The position numbers and the translations under genes were made by a program. Under the pieces are notes generated by a model, which searched no databases, was not told the origin of the DNA, and saw only the letters and a list, made by a program, of their open reading frames with translations. Of a stretch of DNA of 64,000 nucleotides, positions 43,566 to 53,079 are shown in pieces. The stretch lies in NCBI GenBank assembly GCA_039621445.1, contig CP154957.1, positions 40,884,011 through 40,948,010 on the forward strand, read 5' to 3'. This stretch comes from Euglena gracilis. Its lineage: Eukaryota > Euglenida > Euglenophyceae > Euglenales. Positions within the stretch are counted from its first letter, which is position 1, and each line of letters begins with the position of its first letter.

Positions 43566-43604
43566 CTGCTCACCTGCGGCGACGTTGAGGAGAACCCTGG
43601 ACCC
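43566..43604 (+). other. 2A-like motif 4 of element C (canonical)
   Basis: Codons read LLTCGDVEENPGP, matching strong 2A sequences over the entire core. It lies directly before the segment leading to the RT and corresponds in place to the single motifs of elements A and B. Confidence 0.9.
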
Positions 43605-46465
43605 ACCGGGGGGGTGGGGCGCAAGCGAACCATGGACCCGCAGACGGCCCGGCCAACAGTTAATGAACCCCCCGTTGGACCCCTCGCTCCTGACTTGGCC
43701 CACCCCTCTGACACAGGCAGTGCGGCCGCGGTACTTGATCCACACGGCAATGCCAACGACCTGCGCCACGCTGCCGCCGTGCGTCCGGTGATCCCGTCCG
43801 CACCCGATGGACTCCAGACGGTCCTTGGCCACCGAGCACGGACAGTACTGCACGTCCCAGCTGCAGCACAGCGCGCGGTCACTGAGACCCTGACAGACCT
43901 TATCGAGGAATACATGTGCCGACCACCCCCCGACACCCTTTTCGGTGTGCTCTGCTTCCCCAAACTCGTCATGCGCGGCCCGCCTGGACGGGGGCGCGAA
44001 ACTGCGGAAGACACTGCAGCCGCTATTCTTAGGCGCGACCGTCTCTTCCGGCAAGGCGCCTACACCACTTTGCTGCAGGAACTCACGCAGTTGGAATCCG
44101 CCAATCCCTCAGGGTTGATCGAGACGCGGGCCGCAAAGCGGGCCCGCACGGACGCTGCATCAGTGCCCGATGCGGTCCTTAGGCGCGCCCGTACCCTTGT
44201 GGGCGAAGGTGCCCCCGCCAAGGCGCTACAGGTGTTGCTCTCGGATGGCACCCATCGTGCTTCCGATCCCGCCGTCTGGTCCAAACTGGAAGACCTGCAC
44301 CCCATCGGCTGCCCTGTCCCCCTGGACTCGCTGCCTTTGGCGCCTCCGTTCCCGGTGGGTGAAGATGTGCGGTGGAAGGAACTGCTCCGCGACGCCATAC
44401 TGCGTATGCCCCGCACCTCGGCACCGGGCCCATCTGGACTGCGACCCTGCCACCTGCAGGACGCCATCCGCCGCGCAGGGCATGGAGCCCGCCTCTTGTC
44501 CGCCCTCGCCCGGCTCACAGAAGCCTGGGTCACCGGTGCTCTCCCTCAGGAGCACGCGCCGTGGTGGTGCGCGGCTAACATGACCCCCCTCAGAAAAAGG
44601 ACGACGGTGTCCGCCCCATTGCTGTGGGGGAAACCATCCGGCGCCTCGTGGGGAAAGCACTCCTCCGCACCGGTTCCGGCAAGTCAGACGTCGCCAAGCT
44701 TGCCCTCCTACAGGCCGGCGTCGGGCTTCCAAACGCGGCGGAATCCATTGCCATCGGAGCGCAGAACATGGTGCGCAAGCTTGACCCACGCGGGAACTGG
44801 GCCATGCTCCAAGTGGACTTGAAAAACGCTTTCAACTGCTTGGACCGCACGGTCCTTCTGCAAGAGGCCCGCACCGGAACGCCCAGCCTGTTTAACTACT
44901 TGCGCTTTGCCTACGGGCAACCGGGTCCGTTGTTCTGCGACGGGCGCATCCTTCCCTCTAGCCGGGGCACGCACCAGGGCTGCCCACTTGGGCCTGTCGG
45001 GTTCGCCGTGGGGTTGCAGACCCTGGTGGAAACAGTCCGCCGGCACACCGAACTGCTCTGGTCTATCTGGTATCTCGATGATGGGCTACTGATCGGGCAA
45101 CCTACCGCTCTGCAGGAGAGCCTCCTATACCTTCAACGAGAGGGATCACCCACCGGGGTCCAGCTGAACCTCTCCAAATGCACCCTCTGGGGGCCAGCAG
45201 CTCACCTGCTGCCCTCCAAGGATCAAGTCCAGCTGGTTCCCTGGACGGAGGGTTCCGGGGTGACGGTCTTGGGCTGCCCTGTAGACTTTCCAACCACCAG
45301 CACCTGCACGACAACAGCGTGGTCACTGGCAGCCGATCACATCGAACGCGCAACGGATCTTGTCACTTCCATCACGGACCCTCAGCTAGCCCACCACCTG
45401 CTGCGCGCTTGTTTGGATGGCTGCCGCGTCAATCATCTCTTGCGTGCCTCGGACTCCTACGCTTCCCAAGACAGTGTTACCAGATGCAGCGAGAGTATCC
45501 TGGGAGCCTTTGAAGACGTTCTCGGCAAAGCGCTCACCTCAGACCAACGCCTGCAGGCTGCCCTGCCGCGGGCACACGGAGGATGTGGCATCCGGATTCC
45601 CACAGTCGCCCAAGCGGCCGCCCGCACAGCCGCACTGTGCTCCTTCTACACAGACGGCCACCGGAGGATTGCCTGCCCAGACTACGCCAGCAAACCAGAC
45701 ACCTCCTCTAGCCAGGCGACCATTGACAACCTCTGCTCCCTCCTGGGGCCCAACCACCCGGAAAGCCAACGCCTGCGCAACCCAGCCCGGATCGCCTGCG
45801 CCTCCGGTAACGATACCTCGCAAAAATGGTGGCAAAAAGAAATAACCAAAGTAACAGTAGACGCCCTGCTTGATCGCATGCCCGCCCGAGATCAGGCTCG
45901 CCTCCTGGAGCACAGTAATGACATAGGCCACGGATGGATGAGCGTTGTTCCCAATTCCGCCATGCACACCCTCATCCAGCCGGCAGACTACTGCCTCGGC
46001 CTCAAATGGTGGCTCGGGGTACCCCTGGAGGACAGCGAGGGCAAGTGTGCCGGGTGCCAGTCCACCACGGATATCCATGGTGATCACAACCTCTGCTGCG
46101 TACGCAACAATTTCGCAAATCGCCATAATGCCGTTCAAGACGCCCTTTTCAACATCTTGTCTTCAAACGGCCAAGGCGTGCAGCGTGAAGTGCAGGTCCC
46201 CAACCAGCCAGACACGTCCCTCCGGCCAGCAGACCTCTTGCTCGCCTGCTGGCAGGACGAGAAACCCACAGCAGTGGACATCACTGTGGCGCACGGCTGG
46301 CAGCGCGCAGAACAAACAGCGACGCGAGAACGCTGGCGGACCTTCCTCAAGAGGCGTGAGACTGGCAAACACCTGAAATACGACATCCCCTGTCGCAATG
46401 GATGCTGGTCCTTTGCAACCTTGGCATTTGGCACCTGGGGAGGACTCGGACCGGAGAGCTTCTGA

Positions 46466-46650
46466 ATGCCTCTTCCGGCCATCCAACTGACTTTCAGCCT
46501 CCCTTCCACTTGGCAGTTTTGAATTCATATCCCCAAAACTTGGATCTTTTCAAAGAATTACACTTGGTATTCAAGGCACAATTCCTTCTGCCATGGGAGT
46601 TGAAGAGTTCAGGACTGGTTCCGCCTAAACTCAAACATATGCACTGTACC
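46466..46650 (+). repeat. 3' tail of element C
   Basis: The block from GAATGCCTCTTCCGGCCATC to CATATGCACTGTACC follows the RLE stop codon and is repeated in reverse at 48,220-48,409. A T-run follows at 46,651. Confidence 0.85.
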
Positions 46651-46659
46651 TTTTTTTTT

Positions 46660-46880
46660 GGACACTCAGAAAGTCCCCTTCCGTTGAGGAGACGGTGGTG
46701 GGGCGAACAGAATCCACCGACCAGTGGCGCAGTCTACTGGATTTGAGGGTCCACAGGCGGTTACGGTAATTTACAGCTGGGGCAAAGTTTAAGCCAGGAG
46801 TGGACTCCTTTGGGGAGAGGGAAGCTATGTACAGATGGGTTACCTTCCGGCCACGAGACCTATGTACAGGATGTGTTTGG
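46660..46880 (+). repeat. SINE-like repeat shared with 30.7 kb
   Basis: 46,693-46,745 matches 30,731-30,784 in reverse; GCTATGTACAG words follow at 46,823, 46,859 and 46,891. It is non-coding and sits just after the T-run ending element C. Confidence 0.5.
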
Positions 46881-46999
46881 GGGTAGGAGGGCTATGTACA
46901 GACGGGGGAACGGATCCTTTGAGATGGGGGACGAGGGGGGGGGGGCGGGGAGGCCCAATATAAAGTGAGAGGGGAGGGCAGCGTGGGGTATATGGGGGA

Positions 47000-47386
47000 A
47001 TGGTGGAAGACAGGATGGGGACCACCATTGTGGGTGTGGCTGAACCCCCCTTCAGTCAATTGAGTCAAGCAGTGATGAAGGCCATGAGTGATGAAGCAAG
47101 GGGAATCTTCATTGCCCCAGATTGGGCATCAAGTTGGCTGGAAGTTCTATTGAAGGTCTCTAGAAGAAGAATGTATTTCCCCGAAGGTACATTGTTTTTT
47201 GAGCTGCAAGGAAAAGCCACAGGGCCATTGAGGTGGGGAGTACATGTCTGTCTGGTGGACAGATTCGAGATCAAGAGTGGTAATGAGGTAGTGCAAGTCG
47301 ACAGAGCAATTGTGGATGGCAAGTTGACCAGTCCAGCAAGGAGAAGAAAGAGAAGGGAGATGATGCTGCAAGGAAGTCAAAATTGA
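47000..47386 (+). pseudogene. Second adenine-methyltransferase-like fragment
   Basis: An ATG at 47,000 opens a 128-codon frame with PPFSQLSQAVMKAMSDEARG, FIAPDWASSWLEVL, FPEGTLFFELQGKATGPL and RWGVHVCLVDR. It has the same order as the domain in element C (NPPF...APAW...RWQTWALYIRR). One base before the PPF the other frame reads GPPLWVWLNPP, so a single missing C in the run at 47,047-47,052 has split the LWVWLNPPF motif. Codon use is A/G-rich, unlike element C, so this is an independent lineage. The C-terminal tail is basic (SPARRRKRREMM). No RT is found beside it. Confidence 0.55.
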
Positions 47387-47389
47387 TCA

Positions 47390-48215
47390 TTGCGCCTGGG
47401 AGCCTGGATAGAGATGTGCTGGAGCCCCACTGGTTGAGTGTTCCAAAGTTGATGGGCAGCCCCATTGGACATTGGCCACCCGTTATCTGGAATAGGTACC
47501 TCTTGGGCAGCACTGGGGTTGTGAGTTGAGAAACCCTTCCCTTTGGGCAGCACATTGGCTATCATCGACCAGATTCCTGGGCAGCCATGGACATGGAGTT
47601 GGCAGCCCGAACCTTGACCTCACCTGGGAAGTGGGTACCCCATCTCTAATCAGACTGGACCGAGGATTCATCAGCCAGGAGGAGTGTCTTATGCCTGTTT
47701 GTCACTGCTGGGATCCCTGCCCCCCACCTGTCGGAATTTCATGAAGGAGACCCCCATTCATGGGGTCCCAACGAGGTGGGTTCTTGGGACTTAAATCAAT
47801 GGGAAAAGGGGGATACCCAGTGAGCGAGCCCCAAGTGGGTTTGGATGCCCATTCCATCTTTCCATCTGCTCTGTGGTTTGTTACTGCAGGAGAGATTCCC
47901 CATCATGTAAAATATAATTTCAGGGGGATCACTTCGACCTCGTTCCACGCAAAAAAAAAATTCAAAAAGAGTCGCCCCCCTTCCCCCGGGCCCGAGGAGG
48001 ACAAAAACACCGAGGAACGGCCGAAGGCCAAGAACAGGGAGGAGGCCGCAGCACTGCCCAATCTCCCGGGGCTGCCTTGTGTATTGCCGAAGGCGGTGCG
48101 CAAGTGTTCCGGGAGGGCAGTGTTGGCGGCGAGCCCGGGGGGGGGCAGGCGACAGAAAAAGAAAAGGATAACAAGCCACCGCAGAAGATCTCCACATTGT
48201 GGAGATTCCTAAATT
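47390..48215. other. No firm gene; lysine-rich open stretch at the end
   Basis: GGGCAGC...TTGGGCAGCAC words repeat at 47,452, 47,506 and 47,546. The + frame at 47,945-48,205 reads lysine/proline-rich sequence (KSRPPSPGPEEDKNTEERPK, then GGGRRQKKKRI) that could be an exon, but no start, splice site or domain supports it. Confidence 0.3.
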
Positions 48216-48219
48216 TGGA

Positions 48220-48409
48220 GGTACAGTGCATATGTTTGTGTTTAGGCGGAACCAGTCCTGAACTCTTGAACTCCCATAGCAGAAGGAATTGTGCCTTGAA
48301 TACCAAGTGGAATTCTTTGAAAAGTTCCAAGTTTTGGGGATATGAATTCAAAACTGCCAATTGGAAGGGAGGCTGAAAGTCAGTTGGATGGCCGGAAGAG
48401 GCATTCAGA
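48220..48409 (-). mobile_element. Solo 3' tail of element C, reverse orientation
   Basis: The reverse complement of this block matches 46,463-46,650 almost throughout (CAGTTTTGAATTCATATCCC, CTTGGTATTCAAGGCACAAT). It lacks any RLE coding, so it is either a strongly 5'-truncated copy or a short element using the same tail. Confidence 0.8.
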
Positions 48410-49725
48410 AACCCCCCCGGAGGGTTTTTTTTGGCTGGCAATTCTGGCAATTCGGCCAGCCCCCCGCAGGAATTTTTTTGAGGGTTTTTTTTTTGGCATT
48501 CAGCCACCCCCCCCCCCAGAATTTTTCTGGCTGGCCAATCTGACAGTTCGGTCACCCCCCCCCCCCAGCACTCTGACTTGACGTGACAAACCACAGTGCT
48601 CCCACCGACGCAACCCGCATCGCCAACGACTGCAGCATCATCAACGACTGCTGCACTGGTGGGGGATGAAGCTCGCCGGTTGAGGGCTTTGCAAAAATGC
48701 CATTTGCATTCTCTCCAGTTTTCTTTTGGCCTTCCTCCCCCCCCCCAAATTTGAAATTCAGCGACACCATCATCCCCCCCGAATGACACAAACAACACCC
48801 CGCCAATATCACCGCTATTTCCCCCCCCCCTCAGGCTGGGACTTCAGGCAAAACAATGATACCTGGGGGTTCATTTGGGGGCTTGCTCTTCATTTGGCAA
48901 CCTGCCTTCCCACTCAGTTGTTTAGTTGCTTGCCGTGTTGCATTTTTGTTCCCATGCTTGCCTGCCTTTCTGCGGCATTCAACATGTACGATCTGAGTCA
49001 CAAACCAGGCTTTCCCCACTTTTTTTTTGCCCTGCCCTCTTTCGCTTTCTCGTTTCGTGACAACGGCAAAAAAACCTGGTAATTCTGCAACTTTTTTGGT
49101 ATTTTACGTGGCAAATCTGCCAAACGTGTTTCTCAATTGGCTTTTGTTATTATCCTGAAGCAATTCATTCAAGGGACCCGCACTGTGGCTCTGAATGCTC
49201 GGAAGACCGAGCAAAAGTTGAGCCTGAAGTTGCGCTGCACAAGCACTTCAACCTTCCGTGTTGAACAGGCTTTTGCTTAAGGGATTGCAGTACCCCCCCG
49301 GGGGGGGGGGCTGGACTGCAGCTAGTCCAATTTGGGGAATTTTTGGAACAAAATCAGCCAAAGACCGATAAAAAACCTCATTTCCACCTTGGAGGAAAAT
49401 TTTTTTTCCAGTTGGGGGACCCCCGGACCCAGGCATCGCCCGGTATTTTAGTCGTTTGTCGTTTAAAACTCGTTTTTTATTGTAGAGTTTAAAACATTTT
49501 GTATTTAGATCGCTTTTTATACCCACGAGGGGGTCTGCGGCTACCCTAAAGGGAATTTGTCGCATCAGTATGGAAGGCCACCGCGGGTGAGTTCCCTCGT
49601 CGGCTTTTAAGAGCAAACCACAGTTTCCGCCAGCTGAACAGTACTAAAAGTGCGTCGTGAACGAGGCAGACCCGGCCGAGGCTCTACCGGGAGAGTTTTT
49701 GGGTAAGGACCCCCGGAAAAAAATA
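48410..49725. other. No gene seen
   Basis: Mixed spacer with C-runs near 48,500, 48,556, 48,741 and 48,821. AATTCTGGCAATTCGGCCAG recurs in altered form at 48,437 and 48,535. No coding frame is convincing. Confidence 0.4.
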
Positions 49726-49729
49726 AAAC

Positions 49730-50230
49730 AGGCCCCCCCCACCTGTGTCCCAAAACTTGCCCGAGATGGGGGCCCACAAGCTGGGGCACCAGACTCGCCC
49801 CACAGCTTCTGGCACAGCCCCAAGCTGTGCCAGAAAAACTGGACAGAAAATGTTTCCCCCAACTGTGACCAGACTGTGCGACCAAAACGTTGCCCCACCT
49901 GTTGCACCAAACTGGCCCCAAATTCAAACTGGACACAAAATGTTTCCCCCATCTGTGGCCAAGATTTGTGGCCCACAGCTGTGCCCAAGGTATGCCCAGT
50001 CCCCAAAATGTGCCAGGAAACTGGATCCAAAATGCTTTCCCCAACTGTGGCCAAGATGTGTGACATCAAAATGTGGCCCCCACCTGTGGCACCAAACTGC
50101 CCCCAAGATGTGCACCAAAATGTCCCGAAAATGTGCCAACAAGCTGGACCCAAAATGTTTCCCCCTCTGTGGCAAAGCTGTGGCCTCCAATATGCGGCAC
50201 CGGGGGAGGGGGGTGAAAGTTGCAGTTGCT
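49730..50230. repeat. Diverged tandem repeat rich in CAAAATGTTTCCCC and TGTGGCC
   Basis: Words such as GGACACAAAATGTTTCCCCC, ACTGTGGCCAAGATGTGTG and CAAACTGCCCCCAAGATGTG recur irregularly. The cysteine-rich open frame (49,657-50,256, +) and the - strand frames are effects of the repeat. Confidence 0.65.
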
Positions 50231-51225
50231 GGTTTGACAAAACAAAAACAGTTTGAAAGATATTTTTTCAGATCTGGGCAAGGCAAAACACATCTGAAAC
50301 ATAAATGGAACCGAAGGTACCAATAACTTCTGCAGCACAGCACGATGAACTTCTGCAGCACCTCCTCAAACGCTGCTCAAGTTGTTCATTAACTTTTCTT
50401 TCGACGTACTTAACTTTCAAGCAAAACACCTGGACCTTGAAGCTTGTAACTTGAAGTGTGGCAACTTGTTCTTAAAACCCTTCTTGAACTCCTCCATGGG
50501 CCTTAACTTGTTGCCTGTATGAAAGAAAGAAGCCAGTCTGAATGAAAGAATGCATCTCCATACATAGTCTCCAAGTGACATATTAGGCATCTCCATTTTC
50601 GCGAATCGCGAAGTGTTTAAAACTATATGCCCTGAAAAATATCAGTGTTTTAATCAAAAGGGCAAATGTTTTTGTTTTAAACGCTTTATATTCAATGCCT
50701 GCCCGGACCGGGGGGTGGAGGGGGGTCTGGCAAGTCCATTTTTTTCCAGAGTCCAGCCGATTAGCCCCCCCCCCCCCAGGTCCTTGAGCAAAAGCCTGAT
50801 GTTGAACCAGCCGTTCTACAGTGGCCTGTGGTCCCTGACCATGGGTTCCCCCATGAACGCAGGAGATTGGAAACAGGGGTTTTTTTTAAGTCTTGGACAC
50901 CTCCCCGGGGGGGGTAGGGTGGGTGGGTCCCTTGGACCGACCCCCTGCCCCCCCCCCACTGGGGGGGTGGGGTACGGGCTGGTGGGTATATCTTTTCTGG
51001 CCTCAAAAATTTTGAAAAAAGCCATTTTATGCATTTTTGGCCATTTTGGTGGGTGGCTGCCGATCCCCTCCCCCCCCCCCGGTCTGAAAAAACCCCTGAA
51101 TGTAAAGAGTTTGTTCAATTTCTTCCATCAAGGCTCTTGAAAAAAAATGCTTCTGTTGGATTTGGTTTTTCCAGTTTGGGGATATGTGCTTTTTTTCCCC
51201 TTAGGGCCATTTTTCTGTCCATGGT
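50231..51225. other. No gene seen
   Basis: Mixed spacer with runs of C at 50,765, 50,949 and 51,069; no protein-like frame. Confidence 0.4.
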
Positions 51226-51229
51226 TGTC

Positions 51230-51510
51230 ATGAGGTGCATCACAACCCATGATGCCCATCCTGACCCAAATGGCCATCATGATCCATGATGGCCATCATG
51301 ACCCTAATGGCCATCATGATCCATGATGGCCATCATGATCCATGATGGACATCATGACCCATGATGGCCATCATGACCTGTGATGGCCATCTTGACCTGT
51401 GATGGCCATCATGACCTGTGATGGCCATCATGTCCCTTGATGTCCGTCATGACCCTTGAAGGCCATCACAACCTAGGATGGCCATCTGCCAGGATGCCCC
51501 ATGATGGCCA
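51230..51510. repeat. Array of palindromic ATGATGGCCATCAT units
   Basis: About a dozen roughly 20-bp units centred on ATGATGGCCATCAT, a perfect 14-nt palindrome, or variants (TGATGGCCATCTTGACCTG), separated by GACCC or GACCTG. Confidence 0.9.
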
Positions 51511-51639
51511 CCATGTGTGCAATGCATGTTTTGTTCTGGTTTGTGAGCCTCATTTTGGACCCCTCTTTTTCGTAGAGGAATTCTATTTCCTGAACGAGAT
51601 ATGCACATAGAAAGACAGAAAACACACATGCACGGGCGT

Positions 51640-51760
51640 GCAGCCACACACACCCACGCGCACACACATACACACACGCACACGCACATGCACACGCACG
51701 CACACACACACACACAAATGCACACGCAAATGCACACGCAAACACACAGACACACACGCT
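51640..51760. repeat. CA-rich microsatellite
   Basis: Imperfect CACACA and CACACGCA repeats. Long V/C- or H/T-rich frames on both strands are artefacts. Confidence 0.9.
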
Positions 51761-52259
51761 CTTCTCTTTTTCAAGAGCCTATACTGCACTCGTTGCAGAA
51801 CAAAGTGGCGGAGGCACAGCAGTGACAGCACGCACTTTTTTGACAGCACCCGAACAGTTTTGTATTGCGATGTCTTTCCTTGCTAGTTGAGGGGTTGGCA
51901 AGTATGTTGTCGGAACAAACGGGGAAAGCCAGCCACGTTAAAAAAAAAGGCCACGGCAAAGAAAATGGGCGTTTTTTTTTTGCCTCGTGCGCCGGCAGAA
52001 TGAAGGGGTGCCTCAGTTTCACAAGGTCTTGGTGCTTCGCCCTCGGTGTCCCTTGCTCCCTTTTCGGTTTTCCTCGGGGGGGAGTTCGACAAGCCGGCTT
52101 TTGCGCCAGTGCTGCCGGCTAAACGGCTTTTCTGCCAAAAGGGCCCGGTGAAACGCATATTCGCCGTTCAACACGGCTTTTCGGCCGTTTTTCACGGCTT
52201 TTTCGCCGCTCGCAGCGGCCGAAAAGCCGGAAAGCCGTTTTGAAACAATTCGAGCGCCC

Positions 52260-53060
52260 ACGGGCGGGAACACAGTTAGTGCAGAATCACATAGCACTGT
52301 GTGCAGCTGGCCAAAGGCCAGTTAACAGGCATTCGCCCTTTGTAGCACACAATGCAATGGCATCATGGCTGCCTGGTACACAAGTGTCCATTTGGAAGTC
52401 CGTGGAGAGGTCAGTGAAGAAGCTCGAGACCAATTGTTTTGAGATTTCTTTTGCCAATGTCAGGGACAATCCTTGCCAAACATTTGCTTCTACCTGCCGT
52501 TGGAGCCATCCCTCCCGTTGGCCCAAGAGGGCTTTCAGGAGGGCGGACATCAACGTGCGGCCTTCTTGGCCCATGCAACTAAAACAATCCAAGACAAAGG
52601 CTGTGAGCCTCCAACCGCGGCGTGCACAAGCGGAATCATATTTGCGGTGTTTGTCTTTTTCTTGTCTTTCTTGCCAGGCCTGCAGTTGAGAAGCTTGTGC
52701 GAGGGGGTTGCTTGGAATCTGGGTGTGGCGGATGGTGACATCAATCGCAACCGCGCATTCACTGTCCAGCCGTGGAATGAAAACGTCACCCGGCCGGGAA
52801 TTGTCATCAGCACGTTGCTCCTTCTTTGCTTGGAAACCTGCTCGCTGAGCCAAGGATGTCAAATAGTCCTGAATTGCTGTATGCCGCCGGGTAAGATTGT
52901 TGTATTTGCAGCACAGCAAGTGGTGACGAGAGACATCAAGTTTACCACGGCATTTTGGGCAAAGCAAGGTGGTGTTGTTTGCAGGTTCAGTGAGAGCCAT
53001 TCCAACATACCACCGCAAGAGGCACCGAAATTCAGCAGATGGCAAGAGTGTCAGAAAGTT
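52260..53060 (-). mobile_element. Fragment D: 5'-truncated RLE-type retrotransposon
   Basis: On the - strand it starts inside the linker before the zinc motif, carries the whole RLE and C-terminal tail, then a 3' region shared with 14,265-14,400. It has no RT. Confidence 0.85.
52287..53045 (-). CDS. Intact restriction-like endonuclease frame of fragment D
   Basis: One uninterrupted frame of about 250 codons. It begins LPSAEFRCLLRWYVGMALTE, then the zinc motif CPKCRGKLDVSRHHLLCC, the linker LTSLAQRAGFQAKKEQRADD, and the nuclease core RPGDVFIPRLDSE...VAIDVTIRH. KHRKYDSACARRGWRL, LLGQREGWLQRQ and WQGLSLTLAKEISKQL follow. All motifs expected for R2/R4/NeSL-type RLEs are present. It has no promoter or RT of its own, so it is probably a dead 3' fragment that happens to remain open. 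The last 30 codons (from SHDAIAL) run into the 3' tail. Confidence 0.75.
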   Translation of the reverse strand: MPSAEFRCLLRWYVGMALTEPANNTTLLCPKCRGKLDVSRHHLLCCKYNNLTRRHTAIQDYLTSLAQRAGFQAKKEQRADDNSRPGDVFIPRLDSECAVAIDVTIRHTQIPSNPLAQASQLQAWQERQEKDKHRKYDSACARRGWRLTAFVLDCFSCMGQEGRTLMSALLKALLGQREGWLQRQVEANVWQGLSLTLAKEISKQLVSSFFTDLSTDFQMDTCVPGSHDAIALCATKGECLLTGLWPAAHSAM

Positions 53061-53079
53061 TCAACACGTCGAAAATGGG

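Larger units (their letters stand above)
41924..46465 (+). pseudogene. Element C polyprotein: zinc fingers, MTase-like, RT, RLE
   Basis: Frame 2 carries the leader to 2A-1. A shift at the C-run near 42,185 leads to the long frame 42,190-44,590. A further shift at the A-run near 44,592 leads to 44,594-46,465. Only these two single-base breaks were found. Segments: CRLC...H and CDWC...H...C finger-like motifs (42,320-42,580); methyltransferase-like domain (42,735-43,125); CSLCHGDHW and CPFC motifs (43,335-43,490). The RT follows with RPIAVGETIRRLVGK, LQVDLKNAFNCL, GTHQGCPLGPVGFAVG and WYLDDGLLIG (45,068-45,097), then TSQKWW. The RLE has CAGCQSTTDIHGDHNLCC (46,046-46,099), LRPADLL...TAVDITVAHG and KHLKYD. 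RT and RLE would carry out target-primed reverse transcription. Both breaks are homopolymer indels, so the true element may be intact. Confidence 0.8.
41924..46650 (+). mobile_element. Element C: non-LTR retrotransposon with methyltransferase-like domain and four 2A-like motifs
   Basis: The best-preserved member of the group. In order: leader with 2A-1, zinc-finger segment, 2A-2, methyltransferase-like segment, 2A-3, 22-residue spacer, 2A-4, RT, zinc motif, complete RLE, stop at about 46,463. A 3' tail of about 185 bp (46,466-46,650) follows, ending before a T-run. The tail recurs alone at 48,220-48,409. Base composition is GC-richer than elements A and B. Confidence 0.85.

Noticed and set aside
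44585-44605. Programmed -1 ribosomal frameshift in element C
   Set aside because: The A-run does not form a canonical X XXY YYZ heptamer in the incoming frame, and a single missing A explains the break more simply.
49657-50256. Cysteine-rich protein of 199 codons
   Set aside because: The cysteines come from repeated TGTGGCC/TGTGCC words in a diverged tandem repeat; three other frames are equally open.
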